The notes: generated by a model from the letters alone, not told the origin. 64,000 nucleotides of DNA from Rhodococcus sp. G-MC3 (GCF_030063335.1 NZ_JASISW010000002.1:186001-250000), one strand, 5' to 3'; shown: positions 7,796-18,233, counted from the stretch's first letter. Program-made: numbers and translations.

Positions 7796-9121
7796 GTGAC
7801 CACTTCACGCTCCGTTTCCGCCCCCCTTCGGACATTCGTGCTTGACACCTCGGTTCTGCTCTCGGATCCCTGGGCTGTCATTCGCTTCGCCGAGCACAAT
7901 GTGGTTCTCCCGCTGGTAGTCATCAGCGAGTTGGAGGGCAAACGGCATCACCACGAACTGGGATGGTTCGCACGGGAATCACTGCGCATGCTCGACGATC
8001 TGCGTGTCGAGTACGGTCGCCTCGACCAGCCCGTTCCCATCGGATCCGACGGTGGCACACTGCAAGTCGAGCTGAACCACACCGATCCAGCTGTTCTGCC
8101 TGTCGGTTTCCGTACCGATTCCAACGACTCCCGCATCCTTGCCTGCGCGCTCAATCTCGCGGCAGAAGGCAAAGACGTGGTCCTGGTCAGCAAGGACATC
8201 CCACTGCGAGTCAAGGCGGGTGCCGTCGGACTCCCCGCCGACGAATACCACGCCCACGACGTCGTCAATTCGGGTTGGACCGGAATGGCGGAACTCGAGG
8301 TGCAGGCCTCCGACATCGACCAGCTCTTCTCCGAGGGCGTCATCGATCTCGACGGAGCTCGGGAAATGCCGTGTCACACGGGTGTTCGCCTTCTTGGCGG
8401 ACGGTCCAGCGCACTCGGCCGAGTTACTCCGGACAAGCAGGTTCAGCTTGTGCGCGGCGAGCGTGAGGCGTTCGGGCTGCATGGTCGCTCTGCCGAACAG
8501 CGTGTAGCTCTCGACCTTCTGCTCGACGAGAGCATCGGCATCGTCTCGCTCGGCGGCAAGGCCGGTACCGGTAAATCGGCGCTCGCACTCACGGCGGGAC
8601 TCGAAGCAGTATTGGAGCGTCGTACGCATCGGAAAGTCGTTGTGTTCCGGCCCCTTTACGCTGTCGGTGGCCAGGAACTCGGTTACCTTCCCGGCAGTGA
8701 GAGCGAGAAGATGGGCCCGTGGGCTCAGGCGGTCTTCGATACACTCGACGGCCTCGCCAGTCCCGAGGTGATGGAAGAGGTCATTGCCCGCGGAATGCTG
8801 GAAGTCTTGCCGCTCACGCACATTCGAGGACGTTCGCTGCACGACTCGTTCGTGATCGTCGACGAAGCCCAGTCCCTCGAACGCAATGTTCTCCTGACGG
8901 TTCTTTCACGGCTCGGTAGCGGCTCACGGGTGGTGCTCACGCACGATGTCGCTCAGCGTGACAACTTGCGCGTCGGCCGTCACGACGGAGTTGCCGCGGT
9001 CATCGAAAAGCTCAAGGGTCACCCGCTTTTCGCGCATATCACCCTCACGCGAAGCGAGCGTTCACCGATTGCCGCCCTCGTGACGGAGATGCTCGAAGAG
9101 TTCGGTCCGGCAGGGGCGTAG
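7796..9121 (+). CDS. phoH2: PhoH2: PIN-domain RNase fused to PhoH ATPase
   Basis: 441 residues in two domains. The N-terminal PIN nuclease domain (about 12-150) begins with [14 protein letters not shown], whose D17 is the first acidic metal ligand; a second acidic block is [13 protein letters not shown]. The C-terminal PhoH/helicase-like ATPase (about 225-440) has P-loop GKAGTGKSA (K260), Walker [10 protein letters not shown] near 355 and a sensor-like [16 protein letters not shown]. Mycobacterial PhoH2 (Rv1095) is an ATP-dependent RNA helicase/RNase acting as the toxin of a PhoAT-PhoH2 module. GTG 7796 follows AGGAG at 7 nt. It is preceded by an unusual leader rather than a recognisable phoAT. 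Confidence 0.95.
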   Translation: MTTSRSVSAPLRTFVLDTSVLLSDPWAVIRFAEHNVVLPLVVISELEGKRHHHELGWFARESLRMLDDLRVEYGRLDQPVPIGSDGGTLQVELNHTDPAVLPVGFRTDSNDSRILACALNLAAEGKDVVLVSKDIPLRVKAGAVGLPADEYHAHDVVNSGWTGMAELEVQASDIDQLFSEGVIDLDGAREMPCHTGVRLLGGRSSALGRVTPDKQVQLVRGEREAFGLHGRSAEQRVALDLLLDESIGIVSLGGKAGTGKSALALTAGLEAVLERRTHRKVVVFRPLYAVGGQELGYLPGSESEKMGPWAQAVFDTLDGLASPEVMEEVIARGMLEVLPLTHIRGRSLHDSFVIVDEAQSLERNVLLTVLSRLGSGSRVVLTHDVAQRDNLRVGRHDGVAAVIEKLKGHPLFAHITLTRSERSPIAALVTEMLEEFGPAGA

Positions 9122-9134
9122 GCGCTTCGCGCAC

Positions 9135-9174
9135 GTGAGTGGGAATGCACGACAGGCTAGGTATTCCCACTCAC
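9135..9174. repeat. Family B palindromic repeat, copy 2 (40 bp)
   Basis: The outer arms GTGAGTGGGAAT and ATTCCCACTCAC pair perfectly (12 bp) around a diverged 16-nt centre. Total length is 40 bp, as in the copies at 3645 and 33580. It lies between converging phoH2 and the NTF2-fold gene. The right arm (9163-9174) is inside the 3' end of the latter and encodes part of its last residues, so the element also supplies coding sequence. Confidence 0.7.
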
Positions 9175-9570
9175 AAGCGCGCGCAGCACACCCTTCAGAA
9201 ACCCCTTGAAAAAATCGACATTGTCGAAGTAGTCCCGCCACACCGCGATCTTGCCGTCGCGTAGTTCGAACGTCCCGCACACCCAGAATTCGATGCGGAG
9301 CCGACGCCAGATCAGGACGTCAGTGCGTTCGGTGAGGACGATGTCGCCGTTGGCCGCGATGTTGTGGATGGTGACGTCGAATCCGTAGCCCGGCTTGGCG
9401 AGCATCTTCATGAACTTCCCGACGCGGCTGATCCCGCGAACCTTCGGTAGTCCGACGTTGTGCCAGATCACGGTGTCGTCGAGACGTGCGATCACGTCCT
9501 CGATCCGTCGATCTTCGAGTGCATCGAACATCTCCGTCACGACTGCCGTTGCCTGCTTGGTATCGGTCAC
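9157..9570 (-). CDS. Limonene-epoxide-hydrolase/NTF2-fold protein
   Basis: 137 residues of the SnoaL/limonene-1,2-epoxide hydrolase-like fold. Seen are the helical start VVTEMFDALEDRRIEDVIARL, an ADGD-like block (AANGDIVLTERTDVLIWRRLRIEFWVCGTFELRDGKIAVWRDYFD) and the catalytic-type Asp/Arg residues of epoxide hydrolases (LTERTDV, VWRDYFD). It resembles mycobacterial EphG-type enzymes, but the substrate cannot be read. GTG 9570 begins the domain; the frame is open to 9678, so the start is uncertain. The last codons lie in a family B repeat arm. Confidence 0.75.
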   Translation of the reverse strand: MTDTKQATAVVTEMFDALEDRRIEDVIARLDDTVIWHNVGLPKVRGISRVGKFMKMLAKPGYGFDVTIHNIAANGDIVLTERTDVLIWRRLRIEFWVCGTFELRDGKIAVWRDYFDNVDFFKGFLKGVLRALVSGNT

Positions 9571-9944
9571 TTGGTGAATCGCCCCAATCCATCGTTGTCG
9601 AAGTTCTCCAGCGCCGTGTTGCCGCCGAACGTTGATTTCGGTGCGTCTCACCGGTCGGATCGAACGTGAAGATATCACTGTCGCAATGAGTCAGCTCGCA
9701 CGAAGTGCCCGTCGGCCAGCTCGACGAATCATCGGTGCCGGACGCGTATCCGACCAGAGCTTTCACAGACGCGGCGACGCCGGAATACGTCCTTTTTCAA
9801 CCCGACCGCAACATTTTCGCGTCCTTTCCGTGGACCGAGTAGATGGTGGATCAGTCTAGACCTGCGAGTCCAGGGGTTTGGGAGAATTCACAGAGGTCAG
9901 GGGCGCGCGGTCGGCCGCGCAGAACGAGACGCTACGGTTGAGGA
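9571..9944. other. Intergenic gap between divergent NTF2-fold and desaturase-like genes
   Basis: 374 bp without a convincing coding region. It lies between the start of the minus-strand NTF2-fold gene and the plus-strand desaturase-like gene, so it should carry both promoters. No clear -10/-35 pair, palindrome or known RNA element was recognised. Open frames here lack ribosome sites and family similarity. Confidence 0.5.
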
Positions 9945-10802
9945 ATGCCTACGAATATGACGGACGGTGACCTGCTGCTCCGGTTGGAGCCCGCCGTCGA
10001 AGAAAACCTGAACCGACACATCGCGGAAGCCGAGGACTGGCATCCTCACGACTTCGCGCCCTGGAGCGAGGGTAAGAACTTCGCATTTCTCGGCGGCGAG
10101 GACTGGTCTCCCGAGCAGTCGCACCTCAGCGACGTCGAGATCCTGTCGGCAACCGTCGGCGTTCTCGTCGCCGACAATCTGCCTGCGTACCACCGCGAGC
10201 TGGCCCGCGCCCTCACCGACCTCGGCGCCTGGTGGAAGTGGACCGGTCGCTGGACGTCGGAGGAAAACCGTCAAGCAATCGTTCTCCGTGACTATATGGT
10301 CTTGACCCGCGCGGTCGATCCGGTCGCGCTCGAGCGTGTGCGCATGGAAGAAATGACCAAGGGTTACGACGCCCCGAGCCTGCACGTCCTCGACATCATC
10401 GCGCATTTTGCGATCGACGAGACCGCCGCGGCGCTGCGTAACACCAACACCGTCGCGCTCGGAGGCGATGAGGTGCTGGCGAAGATCTTCACCAAGATCG
10501 CGGCCGATGACACGCTGCAGGCAACGTTCTACGTGAACGTCGTCAACGAGGCGTTCGGGGTTGCGCCCGATCAGGTCGCGCGTGCCATCGCGGACCGCGT
10601 CACGGGCTTCGCCATTCCGGTCGTCGACCTGCCGAGTAAGGCCAACAGCACTGAAGCCTTGAAAGAAGCGGGAATCTACGACGAGGATCAGCAGCGCGAG
10701 AAGGTGTTCAAGCCGCTACTGGAGCGCTGGAACTTCTTCAGCCGCGACGACCTCGGCGACGAGGGCAACAAGGCGCGGGACGAGCTCGCGCATCTCGCTT
10801 GA
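9945..10802 (+). CDS. Acyl-ACP desaturase-like protein (DesA2-like) with altered diiron site
   Basis: 285 residues of the FA_desaturase_2 fold, similar to mycobacterial DesA1/DesA2 (Rv1094 lies in the same neighbourhood). The family scaffold is clear: NLPAYHREL with the first Glu (E85), then GRWTSEENRQ and IDET. The two ExxH motifs that ligate iron in plant-type desaturases are changed: E107-N-R-Q110 in place of ExxH, and D189-T-L-Q192 in place of the DExRH block. Both ligand histidines are therefore Gln. Desaturase activity is doubtful; a regulatory or non-catalytic role is possible. ATG 9945 directly abuts GAGGA, so ATG 9957 (12 nt spacing) may be the true start. Confidence 0.85.
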   Translation: MPTNMTDGDLLLRLEPAVEENLNRHIAEAEDWHPHDFAPWSEGKNFAFLGGEDWSPEQSHLSDVEILSATVGVLVADNLPAYHRELARALTDLGAWWKWTGRWTSEENRQAIVLRDYMVLTRAVDPVALERVRMEEMTKGYDAPSLHVLDIIAHFAIDETAAALRNTNTVALGGDEVLAKIFTKIAADDTLQATFYVNVVNEAFGVAPDQVARAIADRVTGFAIPVVDLPSKANSTEALKEAGIYDEDQQREKVFKPLLERWNFFSRDDLGDEGNKARDELAHLA

Positions 10803-10818
10803 TATCCACCCTGGGAAC

Positions 10819-10869
10819 GCATGAATGTGCCATCGCAACCGTCTAACCGTTGCGATGGCCCATTCATGT
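10819..10869. repeat. Family A palindromic repeat, copy 2 (51 bp)
   Basis: Arms at 10820-10839 and 10849-10868 (CATGAATGtGCCATCGCAAC type) pair at nearly every position around loop CGTCTAACC. The loop is the exact reverse complement of the copy 1 loop, showing opposite orientation. It begins 16 nt after the desaturase-like stop and ends 24 nt before the convergent fumC stop. Confidence 0.85.
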
Positions 10870-10893
10870 CGGCCGTTCTCCTGCCGAAGGTAG

Positions 10894-12297
10894 TTAGTCC
10901 TTGACCTTCGCCATCGCGAGGACGTCGAGACGCTTGTCCAACTCTTCTTCACTCAGCTTGTCGCCGATGAGGCCGCGGTCGATGACGGTCTGGCGGATCG
11001 TCTTCTTCTCCTTGAGCGCCTGCTTGGCGACGGCTGCTGCTTCCTCGTAGCCGATCACGGAGTTCAACGGCGTCACGATGGACGGCGAGGACTCGGCGAG
11101 GGTCTTGAGGTGGTCGACGTTGGCGACGAGACCGCTGATGCACTTGTCGGCGAACAGCACCGAGACGTTGGCGAGTAGCTTGAACGACTCGAGCACGTTT
11201 CGCGCCATCATCGGGATGTAGACGTTGAGCTCGAATGCGCCCGATGCTCCACCGAACGCGGTGGCGGCGTCGTTGCCGATGACCTGTGCGGCAACCTGGG
11301 TGACTGCTTCGGGCAGAACGGGATTGACTTTGCCGGGCATGATGGAGCTGCCGGGCTGAAGGTCGGGGAGCGCGAGCTCGCCGAGACCGGTGAGCGGTCC
11401 CGATCCCATCCAGCGAACGTCGTTGGCGATCTTGGTCAGCGACACTGCGATGGTGCGCAGTGCGCCCGATGCCTCGACCAGTCCGTCGCGTGCGGCCTGA
11501 GCCTCGAAGGAGTCCTTCGCTGCTGTGAGAGCGTCGATACCAGTCGACGTCACCAGTGCGGCAACGACTTTCGGTCCGAATCCGTCGGGAGCGTTGAGGC
11601 CGGTGCCGACGGCGGTGCCGCCGATCGGCAGTTCACCCAGGCGCGGCAACGTTGCTTCGACACGCTCGATGCCTGCTTCGATCTGACGGGCATAGCCGCC
11701 GAACTCCTGACCGAGCGTGACCGGAACCGCGTCCATCAGGTGGGTTCGGCCGGACTTCACGACGGTCTTCCACTCGACGGACTTTGCCGCGAGTGCTTCG
11801 TGCAGGTGCTTCAGAGCAGGCACCAGTGAGGTGACAGCAGCCTCGGTAGCGGCGAGGTGAGTGGCCGTCGGGAACGTGTCGTTGGAGGACTGCGACATGT
11901 TGACGTGATCGTTGGGGTGAACCTCGACCCCGGCAGCCTTGGCGATCGACGCGATGACCTCGTTGGCGTTCATGTTCGAGCTGGTACCCGAGCCGGTCTG
12001 GAAGACGTCGATCGGGAACTGATCGTCGTGCTTGCCTTCGGCGATTTCGTTCGCAGCCGAGATGATGGCGTCGGCGAGTGCCCCGTCGAGCAGCCCGAGA
12101 TCCTTGTTGACCTGTGCGCAGGCTGCCTTCAGTAGGCCCATCGCTCGGATCTGGGTGCGCTCGAGCGGGCGGCCGGAGATCGGGAAGTTCTCCACTGCGC
12201 GCTGCGTCTGTGCACGCCACAGCGCGTTGATGGGGACGCGAACCTCTCCCATGGTGTCGTGCTCGATCCGGTACTGCTGTTCGTCAGTCTGCGTCAT
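10894..12297 (-). CDS. fumC: Fumarase, class II
   Basis: 467-residue TCA cycle enzyme interconverting fumarate and L-malate, without an iron-sulfur cluster. The superfamily signature [11 protein letters not shown] (about 320-330) carries the mobile-loop catalytic Ser. Other blocks are [16 protein letters not shown] near 105, [14 protein letters not shown] and [23 protein letters not shown]. It corresponds to fum (Rv1098c). It follows glpX on the same strand after 54 bp, so the pair is probably one transcript linking the TCA cycle with gluconeogenesis. Confidence 0.97.
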   Translation of the reverse strand: MTQTDEQQYRIEHDTMGEVRVPINALWRAQTQRAVENFPISGRPLERTQIRAMGLLKAACAQVNKDLGLLDGALADAIISAANEIAEGKHDDQFPIDVFQTGSGTSSNMNANEVIASIAKAAGVEVHPNDHVNMSQSSNDTFPTATHLAATEAAVTSLVPALKHLHEALAAKSVEWKTVVKSGRTHLMDAVPVTLGQEFGGYARQIEAGIERVEATLPRLGELPIGGTAVGTGLNAPDGFGPKVVAALVTSTGIDALTAAKDSFEAQAARDGLVEASGALRTIAVSLTKIANDVRWMGSGPLTGLGELALPDLQPGSSIMPGKVNPVLPEAVTQVAAQVIGNDAATAFGGASGAFELNVYIPMMARNVLESFKLLANVSVLFADKCISGLVANVDHLKTLAESSPSIVTPLNSVIGYEEAAAVAKQALKEKKTIRQTVIDRGLIGDKLSEEELDKRLDVLAMAKVKD

Positions 12298-12351
12298 GAG
12301 CCTTACTTTGCCAGTCGTCGTTTCGGTATTGGGAGGTAGGTCAGGGGCGGA

Positions 12352-13392
12352 TCAGAACGAAGGTGCTTGACCGGATTCGTCGGCGTCGAAGTCCACCGAG
12401 GAGTACTCACGCAGCTTCTCTAGGCGGTGGTAGGCATCGATCATGCGCACGGTGCCGGACTTGGAGCGCATGACGATCGACTGGGTGTGGGCGCCGCCGC
12501 CCGAGTAGCGGACGCCGCGCAGCAAGTCTCCGTCGGTGACGCCGGTGGCGGTGAAGAAGACGTTCTCGCCGGAGACGAGGTCCTTGGTGTCGAGGACGCG
12601 ATCGAGATCGTGGCCCGCGTCGATGGCCTTCTGGCGCTCGGTGTCGTCGGTCGGTGCGAGACGGCCCTGGATTGCGCCGTCCATACAGCGCATCGCGGCG
12701 GCGGCGATGATGCCCTCGGGGGTGCCTCCGATGCCGATGAGCAGATCAGTACCCGAGTCGGGGCGAGCGGCGGCGATCGCGCCTGCGACGTCACCGTCGG
12801 AGATGAGGCGAATGCGGGATCCGGCGTCGCGCACCTGCTGGATGAGCTCGGCGTGACGGGGACGATCGAGGATGCACACCGTCACGTCGGAGGCGGACCC
12901 CTTCTTGATCTTGGCAATGCGGGCGATGTTCTCGGCGACCGGCGCGGTGATGTCGATGACGTCGGCGTAGTCCGGGCCGACGGCGATCTTCTCCATGTAG
13001 AACACCGCGGAAGGGTCGAACATGGCGCCGCGCTCGGCGACGGCGAGCACGGAGATGGCGTTGGGCATGCCTTTGGCCATCAGCGTCGTGCCGTCGACGG
13101 GGTCGACGGCGAAGTCGCAGTCGGGACCGTTGCCGTTGCCGACCTGCTCACCGTTGTAGAGCATCGGGGCTTCGTCTTTCTCGCCCTCGCCGATGACGAC
13201 GACGCCGCGCATCGATACCGAGCTGACCAGCTGACGCATGGCGTCTACTGCCGCTCCGTCGCCGCCTTCCTTGTCGCCGCGGCCAACCCAGCGACCGGAG
13301 GCGAGAGCGCCGGCCTCGGTGACGCGTACGAGCTCGAGGGCGAGGTTGCGATCTGGCGCCATGGCGCGAGTGGACTCGGTGCTGGCCGTCAT
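12352..13392 (-). CDS. glpX: Fructose-1,6-bisphosphatase, class II
   Basis: 346 residues. The GlpX enzyme removes the 1-phosphate of fructose-1,6-bisphosphate; in M. tuberculosis (Rv1099c) it is the main gluconeogenic FBPase. Visible blocks are [17 protein letters not shown] near 38, [17 protein letters not shown], the metal-binding [25 protein letters not shown] and [23 protein letters not shown] 13392 is 9-10 nt after AGGAGG. It is divergent from the DUF4245 gene; the 123-bp gap should contain the glpX promoter, though no box was assigned. Confidence 0.96.
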   Translation of the reverse strand: MTASTESTRAMAPDRNLALELVRVTEAGALASGRWVGRGDKEGGDGAAVDAMRQLVSSVSMRGVVVIGEGEKDEAPMLYNGEQVGNGNGPDCDFAVDPVDGTTLMAKGMPNAISVLAVAERGAMFDPSAVFYMEKIAVGPDYADVIDITAPVAENIARIAKIKKGSASDVTVCILDRPRHAELIQQVRDAGSRIRLISDGDVAGAIAAARPDSGTDLLIGIGGTPEGIIAAAAMRCMDGAIQGRLAPTDDTERQKAIDAGHDLDRVLDTKDLVSGENVFFTATGVTDGDLLRGVRYSGGGAHTQSIVMRSKSGTVRMIDAYHRLEKLREYSSVDFDADESGQAPSF

Positions 13393-13515
13393 CGGTTTGT
13401 AGCCTCCTGGTAGATGGGGGTCTTACCCAGGGCCGATTATCTCATTGGCAGCCAGGTCGTGGGACGGAGGGCATGCGCCGACGGTGCACCCGCGCGTAGC
13501 GGGGATACTGGAGTC

Positions 13516-14085
13516 GTGGCGAACAGCAAACCCAGGATCTTGAACAACAACCGTGACATGGTGTGGTCGCTCATACCGCTCGTGGTCGCGTGTTTGATTA
13601 TCGCTGCCATCGCCAGCCAGTGCACGCTCAGTCCTGGAGGCCCGACGCAGGGCCCCATCCCGAACTTCGACGCCGACGCCGCGCTGCAGTACGACGCATC
13701 CGAGCTGAGCTTTCCGATCCGTGATCCGGCCGTCCCCGAGGACTGGACACCCAACTCGGGCAGCAGAAAGTCCATAGCGGGGGACCAGGGCGGAGACGTC
13801 AGTAATGTCGGCTTCATCTCCGGCGCAGGCCGCTTCATCAGGCTGGCCCAGTCGAACGCGACCGAGGATGTGCTCGTGCCGTTCGCGGTCGGTGGCACGC
13901 GCTATGCGTCAGGAGCGCAACCGGTCGACGGTTACGACTGGGTCCTCTACGAGCAGCAGGGCAGCGAATCGGTGTGGGTCACCGATCTCGGCGACGTACG
14001 CCTGCTGATCACCGGTAGCGGAACCACCGATGAATTCACGACGCTGGCCGAGGCGACGACCAATGCGAAGCCCCTGAAGCCCTGA
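13516..14085 (+). CDS. DUF4245 membrane-anchored protein (Rv1100-like)
   Basis: 189 residues with one N-terminal membrane helix (about 14-36, VWSLIPLVVACLIIAAIAS) and an extracytoplasmic domain. Conserved elements include SFPIRDPAVPEDWTPNSGSR and the C-terminal VWVTDLGDVRLLITGSGTTDEF. The family is actinobacterial with no established function; Rv1100 is the positional counterpart next to glpX. GTG 13516 begins the conserved protein; the frame is open further upstream without similarity. It converges on xseB with a 4-bp gap. Confidence 0.8.
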   Translation: MANSKPRILNNNRDMVWSLIPLVVACLIIAAIASQCTLSPGGPTQGPIPNFDADAALQYDASELSFPIRDPAVPEDWTPNSGSRKSIAGDQGGDVSNVGFISGAGRFIRLAQSNATEDVLVPFAVGGTRYASGAQPVDGYDWVLYEQQGSESVWVTDLGDVRLLITGSGTTDEFTTLAEATTNAKPLKP

Positions 14086-14089
14086 ATCC

Positions 14090-14305
14090 CTAACCCTCTT
14101 CGGCTATGTGCGCAAGCGCGTTCTCCACGCGCTTGCGTGCGCCGGCTAGGTGCTCCTCGCACCTGGTGGCGAGGAGTTCCCCGCGCTCCCACAGTGCAAG
14201 GGACGCATCCAGATCCAGCCCGCCTTGTTCGAGAACCTTGACCACGTCGACCAATTCGTCGCGTGCAGCCTCGTATCCCATCTCGGTAATCGGTGTTTCG
14301 CTCAA
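14090..14305 (-). CDS. xseB: Exodeoxyribonuclease VII small subunit
   Basis: 71-residue coiled-coil subunit of exonuclease VII, which degrades single-stranded DNA from both ends into oligonucleotides. Typical features are the [24 protein letters not shown] block followed by [19 protein letters not shown]. It starts 9 nt after the xseA stop, so the two are co-translated from one mRNA; the upstream Rv1109c-like gene belongs to the same unit. Confidence 0.95.
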   Translation of the reverse strand: MSETPITEMGYEAARDELVDVVKVLEQGGLDLDASLALWERGELLATRCEEHLAGARKRVENALAHIAEEG

Positions 14306-14314
14306 GAGATCCTC

Positions 14315-15550
14315 CTATCGAACTTTGCCCATGACCGCAGCAGTTATCGCGCCGTCGGCCACTCGTACTCGGATCTGGGTTCCCGGGGGCGCGTCCTCGA
14401 CCGAACGCAGCACCTCGGGATCGCCGCCGGTGACCATACGCTGCACGACGGCGTAGCCCCTCGCCAGCGTCGCCGCGGGGCCGAGTGTCTGCAGCCGCGC
14501 GCGGAGATGTTCGAGAAGGGTGTCTTGCTTCGTGAGTTCTCGCATTACGTCTCGACGACCGGCGTCGACGAGACGGGTTATCTCCTCGCTACGGAAATCG
14601 ATTCCGGCGATCGGATCGGCGAGAACAGGCCGGTGCCGGATCATTTCGAGCCCTCTGGCTTCGCGCGCGACCCAGTTACGCAAGGCAGCAGCTGTTCTGG
14701 TGCGCAGATCGGAGACAAGATTCTGCTCGGCGACGGCATCGGGCACCACGAGTTTGGCGGCATCTGTCGGCGTTGCGGCTCGCAGATCGGCGACATGGTC
14801 GGTCAGCGGGCTGTCGGGTTCGTGGCCGATCGCGCTGACGATCGGTGTCGTCGCTTTCGAGATCGCGCGGCACAGGGTCTCGTCGGAGAACGGAAGCAGG
14901 TCCTCGACGCTGCCGCCGCCGCGAGCCAGGATGATGACGTCGACGTTGCCGTCGAGATCCCCCAGCGCCTCGAGAATCGCCGGTACGGCAGTCGGGCCTT
15001 GCACCGGCGTGTGTCTGACCTCGAAGTGCACTGCGGGCCACCGTCTCTGCGCGACGGTCAGGACGTCCTTCTCGGCAGCGGACGCGCGTGCGGTGATGAG
15101 TCCGATCGTGCGCGGCAAGAAGGGAAGCGGCCGCTTCAGTCGTGGATCGAACAGGCCCTCGGCTGCCAGCAACGCCCGAAGACGTTCGATCCGGGCCAGC
15201 AGTTCGCCGACGCCGACCGCACGAATATCGGTGGCACGCAACGAGATAGTCCCGCGGCCGGTGTAGTACGACAGCTTGCCATACAGAATGACCTGAGCGC
15301 CCTCGGTCAACGGTATGGGGGAGCGTTCGAGTAACTGCGGCGAACAGGTGACCGACAGCGACATGTCCGCGGACGGATCACGCAGGGTCAGAAAAGCTGT
15401 TCTGGTGCCAGGCCTCGCATTGATCTGCGTCAGCTGCCCCTCGACCCAAATGCTGCCGAGCCGGTCGATCCACCCCGCGACCTTCATCGCGACGGTGCGT
15501 ACGGGCCACGGCTCTTCGGCTGTACTGGAGGTCACGTGGCTGGCTGTCAC
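14315..15550 (-). CDS. xseA: Exodeoxyribonuclease VII large subunit
   Basis: 411 residues, with an N-terminal OB-fold DNA-binding domain (about 20-115, [26 protein letters not shown]) and the catalytic domain (about 130-370). The latter contains [34 protein letters not shown] and [21 protein letters not shown] with family-conserved Gly/Asp/His residues. It pairs with XseB for ssDNA degradation in repair. The GTG start overlaps the stop of the preceding gene (GTGA), indicating translational coupling. Confidence 0.96.
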   Translation of the reverse strand: MTASHVTSSTAEEPWPVRTVAMKVAGWIDRLGSIWVEGQLTQINARPGTRTAFLTLRDPSADMSLSVTCSPQLLERSPIPLTEGAQVILYGKLSYYTGRGTISLRATDIRAVGVGELLARIERLRALLAAEGLFDPRLKRPLPFLPRTIGLITARASAAEKDVLTVAQRRWPAVHFEVRHTPVQGPTAVPAILEALGDLDGNVDVIILARGGGSVEDLLPFSDETLCRAISKATTPIVSAIGHEPDSPLTDHVADLRAATPTDAAKLVVPDAVAEQNLVSDLRTRTAAALRNWVAREARGLEMIRHRPVLADPIAGIDFRSEEITRLVDAGRRDVMRELTKQDTLLEHLRARLQTLGPAATLARGYAVVQRMVTGGDPEVLRSVEDAPPGTQIRVRVADGAITAAVMGKVR

Positions 15551-16146
15551 TTGGCTTTCGCTGTGGTGATCCGGTTCTCCAGCATGGTCAGGAACGGTGC
15601 ACGATGCAGCGAATCGCTCTCGTATTCGCGCAGGGTCTCCAGGTCGTCCAGCGACAGCGTCCGAAGCCGCGCGCGGAGTTGCGCGAGTGCGAGTGTGTCG
15701 TAGTCCACCAGGTCGATGATGTCCGGACGATCAGCGGTGTCGGGGCGGGCGGCGGGCGCGGCATTGGTGGCGGTTGCAGCCGAACTCTCGGCCGGAGGCG
15801 TCGAGTACAGCGCAAAACGTCCGCTGGCAGGCGGTGCGTCGCGATCTGGGCTGTCGTGGTCTGGGATGTCGACATCGCCTTCGGTTCCGGCCGTGTCTTC
15901 CTCGAAGACAGCCCACGACGGCTGTTCCTGATCGGGAGTTCCGACGAGCGGCAGCGACGCGAACACCTGGTCGCCCTTGATGGCGAGGGCAGTGACCTGC
16001 TGTTGGAACCGCATCGAGCTGGCGAGGACTTCGCTGACGACTGTCATGGGGAACATGACGGTGGTTTTGGGCAGCTTGCGCGCCTCTTCGACGACCGTCA
16101 CCGCCACACCAGCAGCCACGCGTGCAGCAAACGGGACACGAGTCAT
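15547..16146 (-). CDS. Rv1109c-like protein, possible lipid-droplet-associated protein
   Basis: 199 residues. The N-terminal third ([56 protein letters not shown]) is conserved and amphipathic. The middle is Ala/Pro/Asp-rich and probably disordered, and the C-terminus ([45 protein letters not shown]) forms a helical motif. Homologues beside xseA are, as I recall, annotated as lipid-droplet-associated proteins; this is not proven from sequence. ATG 16146 is preceded by GGAGA and begins the conserved region. Its last bases overlap the xseA start, giving a three-gene unit with xseA-xseB. It is divergent from ispH. Confidence 0.75.
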   Translation of the reverse strand: MTRVPFAARVAAGVAVTVVEEARKLPKTTVMFPMTVVSEVLASSMRFQQQVTALAIKGDQVFASLPLVGTPDQEQPSWAVFEEDTAGTEGDVDIPDHDSPDRDAPPASGRFALYSTPPAESSAATATNAAPAARPDTADRPDIIDLVDYDTLALAQLRARLRTLSLDDLETLREYESDSLHRAPFLTMLENRITTAKAK

Positions 16147-16235
16147 GGTCTCCAGCCTGCCTGATGACGACGCGTTTGGGTAGCTGAGAGCTCCGAGATG
16201 GAAGGTGTGTCGCTCTGGACCCGTATCCTGTAGGC

Positions 16236-17246
16236 ATGTCTTCGGCTGTTCCACTGAACCTTGGTATTGCACGTCCCTCGGGCGCGGGTGCGCCCTCGTA
16301 CTCGGGTGCCAAACGAGTTCTCCTCGCCGAGCCACGCGGCTACTGCGCAGGCGTGGACCGTGCCGTCGAAACGGTCGAAAAGGCCCTGGAGAAGCACGGT
16401 GCGCCGGTATACGTGCGCAAGGAGATCGTCCACAACAGGCACGTCGTGGAGACTCTTGCGGACCGCGGCGCCGTGTTCGTCGAGGAGACCGACGAGGTTC
16501 CGGAGGGCTCGCTGCTGGTCTTCTCCGCGCACGGAGTCTCGCCCGCAGTCCACGCATCGGCTGCCGAGCGCCAGCTACGCACAATCGATGCGACGTGCCC
16601 CCTCGTCACGAAGGTGCACCAGGAAGCGAAGCGATTCGCGCGCGACGACTACGACATCCTTCTGATCGGTCACGAGGGCCACGAGGAGGTCGAGGGAACC
16701 GCAGGTGAGGCTCCTGATCACGTACAGCTCGTCGATGGCCCGGACGCAGTGGACAACGTCACCGTGCGCGATGCCAACAAGGTCATCTGGCTGTCACAGA
16801 CGACACTGAGTGTCGACGAGACCATGCTTACGGTCGCTCGTCTGCGTGAGAAGTTCCCGACGCTGCAGGATCCACCGAGCGACGACATCTGCTATGCCAC
16901 GCAGAACCGCCAGGTAGCGGTGAAGGCGATGGCGCCCGAATGCGATCTCGTCATCGTCGTCGGATCGCAGAACTCGTCCAATTCGGTTCGGCTGGTCGAG
17001 GTCGCCCTCACTGCGGGCGCTGCGGCAAGCTACCTCGTCGACTACGCCAAAGAGGTCGACGTCGCCTGGCTCGACGGCATCAAGACGGTCGGTATCACCT
17101 CGGGCGCATCCGTTCCCGAAATCTTGGTTCAGGGTGTCATCGAACTGCTGGCCGAGCACGGATTCGGGGACGTCCAACCGGTCACCACCGCCAACGAGAC
17201 CTTGGTGTTCTCGCTGCCACGCGAATTGCGCCCCGCCAAAGCCTGA
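16236..17246 (+). CDS. ispH: 4-hydroxy-3-methylbut-2-enyl diphosphate reductase
   Basis: 336-residue [4Fe-4S] enzyme (LytB), last step of the MEP pathway, reducing HMBPP to IPP and DMAPP, which feed the Z-prenyl synthase encoded at 2.8 kb and menaquinone synthesis. The three cluster cysteines are visible in [29 protein letters not shown] and [14 protein letters not shown]. Substrate-binding TLSVDET and [12 protein letters not shown] are also conserved. It is the counterpart of lytB2 (Rv1110). It is convergent with the Rv1111c-like gene (8-bp gap). Confidence 0.97.
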   Translation: MSSAVPLNLGIARPSGAGAPSYSGAKRVLLAEPRGYCAGVDRAVETVEKALEKHGAPVYVRKEIVHNRHVVETLADRGAVFVEETDEVPEGSLLVFSAHGVSPAVHASAAERQLRTIDATCPLVTKVHQEAKRFARDDYDILLIGHEGHEEVEGTAGEAPDHVQLVDGPDAVDNVTVRDANKVIWLSQTTLSVDETMLTVARLREKFPTLQDPPSDDICYATQNRQVAVKAMAPECDLVIVVGSQNSSNSVRLVEVALTAGAAASYLVDYAKEVDVAWLDGIKTVGITSGASVPEILVQGVIELLAEHGFGDVQPVTTANETLVFSLPRELRPAKA

Positions 17247-17253
17247 CGGCTAC

Positions 17254-18213
17254 TTACGCGTCCCCGCGGTCCCGGTATCTCACCTGGGGTACCGGATGCG
17301 GCGGAATGTGAGTGCTGGCGGGGGCCACCGAACTGGGAGTGCTGCCGCGGGGAGCCGAGTACGGGTCCACCTCGGGTGGTCGCGGCACACGTGGTGTCTG
17401 TGGGCGTGGAGCCTGCCTCCGCGGTGGTTCCGACGCTGCGCGGCGGTCGGCGCGGTACGGATCGGCCGATGGCCTGTCGAACTGAGGTTCTGCGCGCTCA
17501 CGTCGTGCCCGACGACCGTCCGGTGCGTCCAGACGATCTGCTCGGCGTGACCGGGGCGCCGGATCGGCGGTTCTGCTGTGGGCTGCGCGAGATTGGGTGG
17601 CTCCTGCACGGGGCTCCGTGGTCGCACGCCGTGGTTGCGACTCCGCTGCCCGAACCCGAGTCTGCTTGGCCTTGGCGCGGTTCTTCTGAGACTTGGCCCG
17701 GTTCTCTTGGGCGCGGTCGCGGGTGTCCTTGGCGCGCTCACGGACGGAGCGCTTGCCCGAGCTTGCAGGTGTGTGGCTCGCCTGCCTCTTCAGGAATACG
17801 CGGGCAGCGCCGATCGCCACCGCCAGCAACGTCGCCAGAAGCATCAGCGGAAAGCGGTTCACCAGCGGGATCGCGACATTGAGCAGAATGTCTTTGAGGC
17901 TCGTGCCAGGGTTCTCGGTGAAGTACTGGTACGACAGCGGCACGGCGGCGAACAAGATCAACGGTGCTTGCACCATCGCGGTGAACAGTCCGCGGTATCG
18001 GACCAGCACGGCAGCCGCGACGACTCCGATGATGTAGAAGCACGCGAACGCAATCGTCAGCTCGGTCCCGCGGGCAGCGTCGATGACGAATCCGAGAAAA
18101 CTCGCGCCGACGGCGATGGCCACTGCCCCCCAAGCAGGGACGCCGGGCACGGATGCGAGAGCTGAACGTTGATCCAGCGGTACCCCGGAACGGGCGCGTT
18201 GGGAGGTAGACAC
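17254..18213 (-). CDS. DUF6542-type membrane protein with Arg-rich tail (Rv1111c-like)
   Basis: 319 residues. The N-terminal half has four hydrophobic segments (about 25-150, including AWGAVAIAVGASFLGFVID and FPLMLLATLLAVAIGAARVF). It is followed by a long Arg/Lys/Ala-rich, low-complexity, probably cytoplasmic tail with repeated RAK/RAQ/KNRAK patterns and a Pro/Arg-rich end. The family is actinobacterial and uncharacterised; the basic tail could contact nucleic acid or acidic membrane surfaces (inference). It starts 20 nt after the rmuC stop on the same strand. Confidence 0.75.
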   Translation of the reverse strand: MSTSQRARSGVPLDQRSALASVPGVPAWGAVAIAVGASFLGFVIDAARGTELTIAFACFYIIGVVAAAVLVRYRGLFTAMVQAPLILFAAVPLSYQYFTENPGTSLKDILLNVAIPLVNRFPLMLLATLLAVAIGAARVFLKRQASHTPASSGKRSVRERAKDTRDRAQENRAKSQKNRAKAKQTRVRAAESQPRRATTEPRAGATQSRAAHSRTADPAPRSRRADRLDAPDGRRARRERAEPQFDRPSADPYRADRRAASEPPRRQAPRPQTPRVPRPPEVDPYSAPRGSTPSSVAPASTHIPPHPVPQVRYRDRGDA

Positions 18214-18233
18214 CCTTCGAGGTTAGCGGCTGC

